A DNA stretch of 39,544 nt from Clostridia bacterium (lineage in GTDB: Bacteria > Bacillota > Clostridia > Oscillospirales > CAG-272). The DNA lies in contig JAFQPM010000007.1 in assembly GCA_017411745.1 (NCBI GenBank), forward strand, positions 1 to 39,544. The letters run 5' to 3'. The notes under the pieces are model-generated. The model was given only the letters and a program-made list of their open reading frames with translations. It made no database searches and was not told the origin of the DNA. A program made the translations under genes and the position numbers. Every line of letters begins with the position of its first letter. Within the stretch, counting starts at the first letter, position 1. This document shows, piece after piece, positions 15,313-23,060 of the stretch.

Positions 15313-15896
15313 AGAACTCCTTTCGTCGAGGGGATCTCGTCGATTCTCTCGGGGTCGATCTTGACCGCCTCGCGAAGCGCTCTTGCCGCCGCCTTGAAGC
15401 AGCCCTCAATTATGTGATGCGAGTTCTTGCCCGCAAGCTTTTTAAAATGGAGCGCACATTCGGCGCGGCGAACGAAGGCAAGCCAGAACTCCTCGACCAG
15501 CTCGGTGTCAAAGTCACCGACCTTGACCGACGGGATCTCAACGCCAAATCCGAGATGATCCCTGCCCGAAAGGTCGACCGCGCAGAGTATCAGCGCCTCG
15601 TCCATCGGAATGACAGCCGAGCCGTAGCGCTCTATTCCCTTTTTGTCGCCGACCGCCTTGGCAAACGCTTCTCCAAGGCAGATGCCGATGTCCTCAACCG
15701 TGTGGTGATAGTCGACCTGCACGTCTCCCACGCACCTGACCGTCAGATCAAATCGGCCGTGCGACGCGAGCAAGGTAAGCATATGATCAAGAAATCCGCA
15801 ACCCGTGTCGATATCACTTTTTCCTTTGCCATCAAGCTCAAGAGCTAAATTTATATCGGTCTCCGCAGTCTTGCGGTCTATACTGTAATTTCTCAT
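15309..15896 (-). CDS. hisB: HisB: imidazoleglycerol-phosphate dehydratase
   Basis: A 195-residue single-domain dehydratase without a histidinol-phosphatase domain. The metal-binding motifs are present: GFLDHMLTLLASHG, DYHHTVEDIGI and the later AGKNSHHIIEGCFKA. It converts IGP to imidazole acetol phosphate. The gap to hisC is 4 bp. No histidinol-phosphate phosphatase is seen in the window and it must be encoded elsewhere. Confidence 0.97.
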   Translation of the reverse strand: MRNYSIDRKTAETDINLALELDGKGKSDIDTGCGFLDHMLTLLASHGRFDLTVRCVGDVQVDYHHTVEDIGICLGEAFAKAVGDKKGIERYGSAVIPMDEALILCAVDLSGRDHLGFGVEIPSVKVGDFDTELVEEFWLAFVRRAECALHFKKLAGKNSHHIIEGCFKAAARALREAVKIDPERIDEIPSTKGVL

Positions 15897-15900
15897 ATTT

Positions 15901-16980
15901 TCAAACCTCCAAAGCGTTCAATATTTCACGGAGCGCGCAAACGAGTGCCTCCATCTGCTCGCGCGAGCCGACGGTTATGCGATTGTACTGCGCGATCCTC
16001 TCTGCACCAAAATGCCTTACGAGTATCCCCTTTTCGCGAAGCCGCGAATATAACTCGCCGCCGTCGATCTTCGGGTGGCGGACAAACAAAAAGTTCGCTT
16101 TTGAATCGGTCATCTCAAAGCCGAGCTCTTTAAGCTCAGCCGCCGCAAATTCACGGCTTTCGATGACCTTGCGGCAATTTGAGCGCGTATATTCCTCGTC
16201 AGAGAGCGCGCCAAGCCCCGCAGCCATCGTCATCGAGTTGACGTTGTAAGGGTTAGTCGAATATTTGATCATATTAAGGTCGGCGATCAGCTCGGGACAA
16301 GCCACACCGAAGCCAAGTCTTGCTCCCGCCATCGACCTCGATTTTGAAAAGGTCTGCGTCACGAGCAGATTTTTGTATTTCTTTGTGAGAGGAATTGCGC
16401 TCTCGCCTCCAAAATCGACGTACGCCTCGTCGATGACGACCACGCCGTCCTTGTTTGACGCAACTATCCTCTCGATCTCGTCAAGTCCGAGCGCAATTCC
16501 CGTCGGAGCGTTCGGATTGGCAATAAAGACCGTCTTTTCCACGCCGCAAAAGGCTTCGACGTCGATCGAAAAGTCCTCCCGCAGAGCGACCGTTTCGTAC
16601 GGCACTCCGTTCAGCTCGGCAAACACGGGGTAAAACCCATAAGTGACGTCGGGAAAGATAGCTCCCCTTTCGCTGTCGCAAAACGCCATGAAAGCAAAGT
16701 TCAAGATCTCGTCAGAGCCGTTCGTCGCCAGCACACACTCGGGCTCGACCGCGCAGACCTCCGCTATCTTTTCATTCAATAGCTTTGCCTCGGGATCGCT
16801 GTAAAGCTCAACTCCTCGCGCCGCCTCGCTCGCTTTCTCTATCGCCTTTGGCGACGGTGGATACGGCGACTCGTTCGTATTCAATTTGATATATTTTCTC
16901 TCTTTCGGCTGCTCCCCCGGTGTGTACGGTGTCAGAGCGCTGTATTTTTTACTTATATATTTACTCATTTTTTCTCGCAT
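15901..16980 (-). CDS. hisC: HisC: histidinol-phosphate aminotransferase
   Basis: A 359-residue (355 from the second ATG) class I PLP aminotransferase. YIKLNTNESPYPPSPKA opens the fold. ANPNAPTGIALG, VVIDEAYVDF and TFSKSRSMAGARLGFG (Schiff-base Lys in FSKS) are visible. RITVGSREQMEAL ends the protein. Starts at 16980 (MREKMSK) and 16968 (MSKYISK) are both possible and neither has a strong ribosome site. Repeat copy A lies directly upstream and ends within ~10 bp of the start, so the repeat may have replaced the native leader. Confidence 0.94.
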   Translation of the reverse strand: MREKMSKYISKKYSALTPYTPGEQPKERKYIKLNTNESPYPPSPKAIEKASEAARGVELYSDPEAKLLNEKIAEVCAVEPECVLATNGSDEILNFAFMAFCDSERGAIFPDVTYGFYPVFAELNGVPYETVALREDFSIDVEAFCGVEKTVFIANPNAPTGIALGLDEIERIVASNKDGVVVIDEAYVDFGGESAIPLTKKYKNLLVTQTFSKSRSMAGARLGFGVACPELIADLNMIKYSTNPYNVNSMTMAAGLGALSDEEYTRSNCRKVIESREFAAAELKELGFEMTDSKANFLFVRHPKIDGGELYSRLREKGILVRHFGAERIAQYNRITVGSREQMEALVCALREILNALEV

Positions 16981-16987
16981 TTAATAG

Positions 16988-17440
16988 GAGTAACAGATGC
17001 AACGGTGCCTTCGGCGAGTCGCTTTTTTAAAAAAAACTCCGCAAAAAACTTCCCGTATATTTTGGGGTGCTCTTGTGGTGTCGGAGGATTTTTTCATCGG
17101 CAAGAATAATGCGGCTATCAAGTGCTTCACTATTCGCTTTGCGTATATCCCTCACTGACCTTTTTGTTTTGATAGGGTTTAGAACCCAACCGATATAATG
17201 CAACTTGTTTTAAAGTTTCTTTAAGTTAAAGTTAGATGATGCGTCTTGGGTTCAACACTGTAAGGCGTATTCCACCGAGGCAGGCTGACTTTTCGGCTTG
17301 CCGAAAAATTAGAGTTTTCAGCTTGCTGAAAACAAACACCTTGGTTAGAACCCAAAATACAGTAAGTTTCTTTGCCTACTTTCTTTTCCAAAGAAAGTAG
17401 GTCGCCGAAGGCACGCATCCTCCCTCGCATCCTCTAACTA
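16988..17440. repeat. Large intergenic repeat, copy A (hisD-hisC gap)
   Basis: A ~450-bp member of a four-copy family (see also 18736, 22573, 35482). Shared landmarks are an outer CTTCCCGTATATTTTGGGG arm paired with GAACCCAAAATA, the internal GGGTTTAGAACCCAACC, the near-invariant CTTTAAGTTAAAGTTAGATG, the hairpins TTTTCGGC-TTGCCGAAAA and TTTTCAGC-TTGCTGAAAA, and the end hairpin CCTACTTTC...GAAAGTAGG (17375-17401). Its right end contains the hisD stop codon. No gene is present; small open frames exist only by chance. Confidence 0.88.
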
Positions 17441-18715
17441 CTCTTCCTCAAACCTGACCAAAGCGCTCTTAGCGTGCGCGCCGAGGCCTTCTTTAGTCGC
17501 AAAGAAAGCGACGTCGTCAGCGACCTTGCGGAGTGCGTCCTCGGTGTAGTAGGTGTACTGCGTTTTTTTAACGAAATCGTCGACCGACAGCGGACTTGAG
17601 AACCTTGCAGTACCGCTTGTAGGGAGTGTATGATTAGGTCCCGCGAGGTAGTCGCCGAGTGCCTCGGGGCAATAGCGACCCATAAAGATCGAGCCCGCGT
17701 GGCGAATCTTATCGAGATAATCAAAGGGGTTATCAACGCAAAGCTCGAGGTGCTCGGGCGCGAGCTCGTTGGCGATATCGATCGCGCACAGAAGCGAGGG
17801 AGCGACGATTATCTTGCCGTTTTTGTCGATCGACTCTCGCGCGATCGTCTGTCTTGAAAGGAGCGCAAGCTGCCGTTCGATCTCGCTCTGAACCGCAAAT
17901 GCAAGGTCGTTTGAATCGGTCACAAGCACCGCACTTGCCATTTTGTCGTGCTCAGCTTGCGAAAGCAGATCTGCAGCGACACATTTGGGGTCGCTTTTAC
18001 CATCAGCAAGCACGAGGATCTCACTCGGTCCTGCGATCATATCTATCGAAACCGTGCCGAATACCTGCCGCTTTGCCTCCGCAACGTAAGCGTTTCCGGG
18101 ACCGACTATCTTGTCGACCTTCGGTACGCTCTCACTTCCGTAAGCCAAGGCCGCTATCGCCTGCGCGCCGCCAAGCTTGAAGATACGATCGATTCCCGCG
18201 ATCCTCGCCGCCGCAAGAATGACGGGATTGACCTTGCCATCCTTTCCGGGAGGCGTGACCATTACTACCTCTCTGACCCCCGCTATCTTCGCGGGGATAG
18301 AGTCCATAAGCACCGTCGACGGATAGGCCGCAGTGCCACCCGGCACGTAAAGCCCCGCGCGATCGACGGGAATCACCTTCTGACCAATGACAATACCGTC
18401 CTCGTCGTTTATTATAAAGCTGTTTCTGACCTGACGCGAGTGAAATTTGCGGATATTTGCCGCCGCTCTCTCGAGAACCTCGAGGAATCTCGGCTCAACA
18501 GACGCTATCGCGTCGTCTATCTCTGCCTCGCTGACCGCAAGGCTCTCAAGTCTCGCACCGTCAAAACGTTCGCAGTATTCGTAGAGCGCCGAGTCACCTC
18601 TCGCTCTAACCTGACCGATTATCTCAGCGACCGTGTCCGCCACGCTCAGCGTCGGCTCGGTTCTCGCAAATATTTCGTCGTTTCCGACTTCTCCGTATTT
18701 TAGTATCTTTATCAT
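17438..18715 (-). CDS. hisD: HisD: histidinol dehydrogenase
   Basis: 425 residues, the normal family length. KVIPVDRAGLYVPGGTAAYP, VVMVTPPGKDGKVNP, FKLGGAQAIAALAYG, DMIAGPSEILVLAD, LLSQAEHDKMASAVLVT, ELAPEHLELCVDNP and GPNHTLPTSGTARFSS, which carries zinc and substrate ligands, are all visible. It makes the two NAD-dependent oxidations from histidinol to histidine. AAGGA lies ~10 bp before the ATG. Repeats flank it on both sides (copy B upstream, copy A downstream), so it is isolated within the otherwise tight his operon. Confidence 0.97.
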   Translation of the reverse strand: MIKILKYGEVGNDEIFARTEPTLSVADTVAEIIGQVRARGDSALYEYCERFDGARLESLAVSEAEIDDAIASVEPRFLEVLERAAANIRKFHSRQVRNSFIINDEDGIVIGQKVIPVDRAGLYVPGGTAAYPSTVLMDSIPAKIAGVREVVMVTPPGKDGKVNPVILAAARIAGIDRIFKLGGAQAIAALAYGSESVPKVDKIVGPGNAYVAEAKRQVFGTVSIDMIAGPSEILVLADGKSDPKCVAADLLSQAEHDKMASAVLVTDSNDLAFAVQSEIERQLALLSRQTIARESIDKNGKIIVAPSLLCAIDIANELAPEHLELCVDNPFDYLDKIRHAGSIFMGRYCPEALGDYLAGPNHTLPTSGTARFSSPLSVDDFVKKTQYTYYTEDALRKVADDVAFFATKEGLGAHAKSALVRFEEE

Positions 18716-18735
18716 TTGTTTTATTCCTTTTTTTG

Positions 18736-19155
18736 TAGTTAGCGAATGTGAGGAGTGCCTCCGGCGACCTACTTTCTTTGGAAAAGAAAGTAGGCAAAGA
18801 AACTTCCCCTATATTTTGGGTCCTTTTAGGGTGTCGTAGGATTTTTTCTTCGGCAAGCCTTAAAAAAATCCCTCACTGACGATTTTATATTGCAAGGGTT
18901 TAGAACCCAACCAAGATAAAACAACTTATTTCAAAGTATCTTTAAGTTAAAGTTAGATGGTGTGTCTTGGGTTCAATACGGTAGGACGTTTAATATCTCA
19001 GTAGGCTGACTTTTTCGGCTTGCCGAAAAATTAGAGTTTTCAGCTTGCTGAAAACAAACACCCTTGTTAGAACCCAAAATATCGAAAGTTTTTGAGGGTT
19101 TTAGGGAACTTTTTCCCAAAAAGTTCCCTAAGAAATCCCTACATCAGTAACTTCC
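18736..19155. repeat. Large intergenic repeat, copy B (hisG-hisD gap)
   Basis: A ~420-bp copy in the same orientation as copy A. The left end AGTTAGCGAATGTG and the complement of the right end, AGTTACTGATGTAG, form an imperfect terminal inverted repeat. The left end hairpin is CCTACTTTC...GAAAGTAGG (18768-18794). The right end hairpin is AGGGAACTTTTT...AAAAAGTTCCCT (19102-19130). The core carries the same AAGTTAAAGTTAGATG and TTCGGC/TTCAGC hairpins. The right end abuts the hisG stop codon. Confidence 0.9.
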
Positions 19156-19775
19156 TACCTTTCCAGCTTTCCCAATATCTCATCAATAACGTTGCCCTTA
19201 AACTTGTATGCAGATTTGTTTGCTATCAAACGTGCACTGATAGGCACGATCTCCTCGACGACCTCGAGATTATTTTCGTAGAGCGTCCTGCCCGTCTCGA
19301 CGATATCGACGATAACGTCGGACAGCTTGAGAATGGGCGCAAGCTCGATCGAGCCGTTGAGGTGGATTATGTCGATCTCCCTACCGAGAGAATCGTAGTA
19401 ATTTTTAGCAATATTAGAAAATTTGGTAGCGACCTTAAGGGTCTTTGAGGGGTTATCTCGGAATCCGACGGGTGCGGCGACAGCCATACGGCACTTGCCG
19501 ATTCCAAGATCGAGGAGCTCGTAGACGTCGGGCTTGTATTCAAGCAAAATATCCTTACCCGCAACACCGATATCAGCCGCGCCTCGCTCAACGTAGATCG
19601 CAACGTCGCTCGGCTTGACCCAGAAGTATCTGACACCCGCTTCAAAGTTTTCAAATGTCAGCTTTCGGTTGTTTTCCTTGATAGACGGACACTCAAATCC
19701 CGCCGCGGCGAACATATCGTAAACCTTCTCACCAAGGCGACCCTTGGGGAGCGCAATATTTAGCATTTCCATCAT
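19155..19775 (-). CDS. hisG: HisG (short form): ATP phosphoribosyltransferase catalytic subunit
   Basis: 206 residues, the short HisG type that lacks the C-terminal histidine-binding domain and needs HisZ. LNIALPKGRLGEKVYDMFAA, VERGAADIGVAGKDIL, VATKFSNIAKNYYDS, IHLNGSIELAPILKLSDVI and DIVETGRTLYENNL (PRPP loop) are present. It catalyses the first, feedback-regulated step. Its start overlaps the hisZ stop by 4 bp. The stop codon TAG is followed at once by repeat copy B. Confidence 0.97.
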   Translation of the reverse strand: MMEMLNIALPKGRLGEKVYDMFAAAGFECPSIKENNRKLTFENFEAGVRYFWVKPSDVAIYVERGAADIGVAGKDILLEYKPDVYELLDLGIGKCRMAVAAPVGFRDNPSKTLKVATKFSNIAKNYYDSLGREIDIIHLNGSIELAPILKLSDVIVDIVETGRTLYENNLEVVEEIVPISARLIANKSAYKFKGNVIDEILGKLER

Positions 19776-20845
19776 CTGCCCTCCCTTTTATCAACGATAC
19801 GTCTGTATTTCAGCCCATCAGGCAGCTCGCGCATCGATCTCACGGTTGCCCCACCGTCACGGAGAGAATCGGCAAGCAGCATAAGATCAGCAAGCGGGGT
19901 TGAGTCGTCGTACAGCAGGATCGTGTCAACGTCATATTCGTTGACGTCCGCATCAAGATCACCGATCAGATCAAGATAAACGGCGAACCCGATCGCACCC
20001 GACTGCTTGCCCATTTTCTTCATAAGATTGTCGTACCTGCCGCCCGAAAGCAAGCTCGTCGGCACACCCTTGACAAATCCCTTGAAAACGATACCACTGT
20101 AATATTTCATATCGTCGGTGACCGAAAAATCGATCCTTGCCTTGCCTCCGCGCTCGCAGACCGCCGAAACGATCTTCGCAAGCTCGCAAGCGTCGGGATA
20201 GACACGGGTATCACGAAGGATCTCAAGCATTTCATCACATCCGCCCTTCATTGATACCAAGCGCACAAGCGTCTTGACCGCATCGGGATCAAGCCCCTCG
20301 TCAGCGCAGATCTCACTTATCCCGTGAACGTTTTTCTCTCCCACGTAGGAAAGTAGCTTTGCCTTCCCCGCCACCGAAAGCCCGAGTCCGTCAACCAATG
20401 CGGAAAGAATGCCCATGTGCGAAACGTCAAGAACGTAGTCCTCGCAGATCAGCTCAAGGCTTTTCGCCGCAAGCATCAAAACCTCCGAGACCGATTGAAG
20501 ATCAAGCTGACCTATACATTCAAGTCCCGCCTGCGTGATCTCCTTAAACGAGATCGCACCTTTGGGAACACGGTACACGTTCTCGTCGTAGTAAACGCGG
20601 CTCACTCCACGCTCGACCTCGCGACAGTTCTTAACGATCGAGAGAGTTACGTCGGGCTTGAGCGCCATGAGCTTGCCGTCCGTGTCGGTAAACGTGATTA
20701 TGTGATCGGATACGAGAAAGCTCTTGTTTCTCACGTAGAGGTCGTATTCCTCGAATTTGCTCATTTTATATTGGGAATAGCCGTAGCTTTCGTAAAGTCT
20801 TTTAAGGCGATAGATCGCGCCGCGGCCGTTAGAATACATATCCAT
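19772..20845 (-). CDS. hisZ: HisZ: regulatory subunit of ATP phosphoribosyltransferase
   Basis: A 357-residue paralogue of class II histidyl-tRNA synthetase. MALKPDVTLSIVKN and GLECIGQLD correspond to synthetase motif regions, and YYSGIVFKGFVKG with SGGRYDNLMKKMG to the histidine-binding part. It lacks the anticodon-binding domain, which separates it from HisS. It confers activity and histidine feedback on short HisG. AGGAGA precedes the ATG. It is co-transcribed with hisR upstream (20-bp gap) and overlaps hisG. Confidence 0.93.
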   Translation of the reverse strand: MDMYSNGRGAIYRLKRLYESYGYSQYKMSKFEEYDLYVRNKSFLVSDHIITFTDTDGKLMALKPDVTLSIVKNCREVERGVSRVYYDENVYRVPKGAISFKEITQAGLECIGQLDLQSVSEVLMLAAKSLELICEDYVLDVSHMGILSALVDGLGLSVAGKAKLLSYVGEKNVHGISEICADEGLDPDAVKTLVRLVSMKGGCDEMLEILRDTRVYPDACELAKIVSAVCERGGKARIDFSVTDDMKYYSGIVFKGFVKGVPTSLLSGGRYDNLMKKMGKQSGAIGFAVYLDLIGDLDADVNEYDVDTILLYDDSTPLADLMLLADSLRDGGATVRSMRELPDGLKYRRIVDKREGR

Positions 20846-20865
20846 ATAGTCTCCTGTCGTTCTGA

Positions 20866-21156
20866 TTACTTCTTTTTTTCGAGATCATCAAGCACGCGCG
20901 CATATCCACCCGAGCCGTAATTAAGACAACGGTTGACTCGGCTGATAGTTGCCGTACTTGCGCCGGTTTCCTCACCGATAAGCTGATATTTTTTTCCGTC
21001 CTTGAGCATCTCAGCAACACACAGCCTCTGCGAAAGCGCCTGAAGCTCCCTGATCGTGCAAAGGTCTTCGAAAAACGCGGCGCATTCATCCTCATTTTCG
21101 AGCGTCAGTACCGCGCGAAACAGCTTTTTTATGTCTTCGGTAATATGAGGGCTCAT
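20866..21156 (-). CDS. hisR: YerC/YecD-type TrpR-family repressor, probable HisR
   Basis: 96 residues of the TrpR/YerC family. The N-terminal helices (EDIKKLFRAVLTLENEDECAA) are followed by ALSQRLCVAEMLKDGKKYQ and the helix-turn-helix IGEETGASTATISRVNRCLN, then a GSGGY turn. Members of this family regulate histidine genes in Firmicutes. It is the first gene of the his operon here, with AAGGAGG before the ATG and a palindrome over its promoter. Both points support autoregulated control of his by histidine. The ligand itself cannot be read from sequence. Confidence 0.88.
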   Translation of the reverse strand: MSPHITEDIKKLFRAVLTLENEDECAAFFEDLCTIRELQALSQRLCVAEMLKDGKKYQLIGEETGASTATISRVNRCLNYGSGGYARVLDDLEKKK

Positions 21157-21208
21157 AATGAACCTCCTTGCAGTTAGGATTTTGCGTTGAAGAAAAAATT
21201 ACTTTATT

Positions 21209-21237
21209 ATTTTAGCACACTAAAGCAATAAAGTCAA
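21209..21237 (-). promoter_or_regulatory. his operon promoter with candidate HisR operator
   Basis: Minus strand TTGACT, 17-bp spacer, TAAAAT. The palindrome TTTAG-TGTG-CTAAA (21211-21224) covers the -10 box and the end of the spacer. This is the right place for repression by the TrpR-type protein encoded by the first gene. Confidence 0.75.
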
Positions 21238-21363
21238 TAGGTTTTATAAAGTTTTTTTAAAAACGATCAACCTGACGTTTCAAGGCTAAAAAAAGGCTCA
21301 AAATTCGTCTATATTCACAAATAAAAAAATATCCGTAAAATACAACAAAATATCCCCAATCCC

Positions 21364-21392
21364 TTGACAAAGCGGGAAAAATGTGATATACT
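21364..21392 (+). promoter_or_regulatory. Promoter of the dapA-dapB-lysA unit
   Basis: TTGACA, 17-bp spacer, TATACT. The predicted start lies right before the riboswitch P1 stem. Confidence 0.82.
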
Positions 21393-21401
21393 GACAAAAA
21401 A

Positions 21402-21566
21402 GATGATAGAGGCGCACCACAACAAGAGTATTTGCCGCGAAAAAGCCCGCGCAGGCGTTGCGACGACGAAAGGGTTCGGTGCCGAAGATCTCCCACGGCG
21501 CAGGGGGAGTTCTGGCAACTCGGATAATATCCGTTTTGCTGTCGCAAATATGCGGAGTGCTATCTG
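21402..21566 (+). promoter_or_regulatory. Lysine riboswitch (L-box)
   Basis: A ~165-nt leader. The P1 strands GATGATAGAGGCGC (start) and GCGGAGTGCTATC (end) can pair. Internal signatures AGAGTATT, GGGTTCGGTGCCGAAG and a C-rich/G-rich arm (CTCCCACGGCGCAGGGGGAG) fit the five-helix lysine aptamer. Two intrinsic terminators follow before dapA, which fits transcription-attenuation control: high lysine stops transcription. The placement upstream of dapA, dapB and lysA is exactly what the class predicts. Confidence 0.92.
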
Positions 21567-21589
21567 TTCGACGTCAATTCGATGAGGAT

Positions 21590-21612
21590 AGCCGTGTAAA
21601 CGGCTGTTTTTT
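21590..21612 (+). terminator. Riboswitch expression-platform terminator 1
   Basis: The stem AGCCGT / ACGGCT with loop GTAA is followed by GTTTTTT. It is 24 bp after the end of P1. The flanking GAGGATAGCC could pair with P1 sequence (GCTATC) in an alternative fold. Confidence 0.75.
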
Positions 21613-21628
21613 GTTGAAACGCGCACGG

Positions 21629-21654
21629 GCGGAGGCACTGTCCTCTGCTTTTTT
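21629..21654 (+). terminator. Leader terminator 2
   Basis: The stem GCGGAGG / CCTCTGC (one G-U pair) is followed by TTTTTT. It is a second terminator between the riboswitch and dapA. Confidence 0.7.
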
Positions 21655-21688
21655 ATTGCAAACGTATGATAATCGGAGGTAAAGATAA

Positions 21689-22573
21689 ATGAAAAAAACA
21701 GTATTCACAGGCGCGGCAACTGCCATAATCACTCCCTTCAAGGACGGAAAGATCGACTACGAAAGCTTTGAAAAGCTCATAAATTGGCAGATCGACGAGG
21801 GCATCGACGCTATCGTCGTCTGCGGAACCACGGGCGAGGCGAGCACGCTGACCGACGACGAGCACAGAGACGCGATCAAATTCGCCGTCGATACCGTCGC
21901 AGGCAGAGTTCCCGTTATCGCGGGCACGGGCTCGAACGACACCGCTTACGCGATCGAGCTGACCCAACACGCGTGTGACGCGGGCGCGGACGCAGTCCTC
22001 GTGGTCACTCCCTACTATAACAAGGCTACACAGAACGGTCTTATAAAAATGTTCACCGAGATCGCCGACGCTTCGACCAAGCCCGTTATTCTCTATAACG
22101 TGCCCTCGCGCACGGGCTGTAACATCCTCCCCGCAACCGCGGCGAAGCTCGCTGACCACCCCAATATCGTGGCGATCAAGGAGGCAAGCGGCAATATCTC
22201 GCAGATCGCGGAGCTCGCTCACCTCGTCGGCGATAAAATGGATATCTATTCGGGTAACGACGATCAGATCGTTCCGATCCTCTCGCTCGGCGGTAAGGGC
22301 GTTATCTCGGTTCTCTCCAATCCCATGCCCCGCGCCACAAGTAAGCTCTGCCACGACTTCTTCGACGGTAATCACGCCGAAAGCCTCAAATCTCAGCTCG
22401 ATCTCCTCCCCCTCATCAACGCACTCTTTTGTGAGGTCAATCCCATTCCCGTCAAAGCCGCTATGTCTATGATGGGCTTCTGCGAAAATTCCCTTCGCTC
22501 CCCCCTCTGCGAAATGGAGCCCGAGCACGAAGCTAAATTGGCAGGAATCATGAAAGATCTAGGGTTGATTTGA
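21689..22573 (+). CDS. dapA: DapA: 4-hydroxy-tetrahydrodipicolinate synthase
   Basis: A 294-residue TIM barrel that condenses pyruvate with aspartate semialdehyde, the first step of the lysine/DAP branch. TAIITPFKDGKIDYESF, CGTTGEASTLTDDEH, VVTPYYNKATQNG, YNVPSRTGCNI (catalytic Tyr) and VAIKEASGNISQ (Schiff-base Lys) are visible. CGGAGGT lies 9 bp before the ATG. It is controlled by the lysine riboswitch upstream. The TGA stop is followed immediately by repeat copy C. Confidence 0.97.
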   Translation: MKKTVFTGAATAIITPFKDGKIDYESFEKLINWQIDEGIDAIVVCGTTGEASTLTDDEHRDAIKFAVDTVAGRVPVIAGTGSNDTAYAIELTQHACDAGADAVLVVTPYYNKATQNGLIKMFTEIADASTKPVILYNVPSRTGCNILPATAAKLADHPNIVAIKEASGNISQIAELAHLVGDKMDIYSGNDDQIVPILSLGGKGVISVLSNPMPRATSKLCHDFFDGNHAESLKSQLDLLPLINALFCEVNPIPVKAAMSMMGFCENSLRSPLCEMEPEHEAKLAGIMKDLGLI

Positions 22574-23039
22574 GGAAGTTACTGATGTGGGGATTTCTTG
22601 GGGTGCCTTTTGGAAAAAGGCGCCCCAAACCCCGCGAAAACTTCCTGTATTTTGGGTTCTAACAAGGGTGAATTGACGCTGATTTTGCGGCAAGCCGAAA
22701 AATCAGCCTACTGAGATAAAATACGCCCTGCCGTATTGAACCCAAGACACATCATCTAACTTTAACTTAAAGAGACTCTAAAATAAGTTGCACAACATCG
22801 GCTGGGTTCTAAACCCTTGCAATATAAAAACGATAGACAGGGATTTTTTCAAGGCTTGCCGCAGAAAAAATTCTCCGTTTTCAGCTTGCTGAAAACAAAC
22901 ACCCTAAAAGGACCCAAACTATCGGGGAAGTTTTTTGGCTCCACCCGAAGTTTGCGGAGCAAACTCGCAGAGCAATCCGCTTACGGTTTGCGTAGGTTTT
23001 TCTTCAAAAAAGGTGGAAAAATCGCTTCCTTCGCTAACT
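22573..23039. repeat. Large intergenic repeat, copy C (dapA-dapB gap)
   Basis: A ~465-bp copy in the opposite orientation to A and B on the plus strand. GGAAGTTACTGATG starts at the dapA stop codon. The first end hairpin is GGGGTGCCTTTT...AAAAAGGCGCCCC. The core has CATCTAACTTTAACTTAAAG and GGGTTCTAAACCC. The second half ends in a longer, different module (GGCTCCACC ... GGTGGAAAAATCGC) and the terminal TTCGCTAACTA. No gene is present. Confidence 0.88.
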
Positions 23040-23060
23040 AAAAATAAGGAAAAACAAACA

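Noticed and set aside
16996..17157. A small rightward frame starting after TAGGAGTAACAG inside repeat copy A
   Set aside because: It is read entirely from repeat DNA and the other copies do not keep the frame, so the good-looking ribosome site is chance.
22817..23060. Long N-terminal extension of dapB and small frames in repeat copy C
   Set aside because: They are translations of repeat sequence, and dapB homologues start at the Rossmann motif encoded from 23061.
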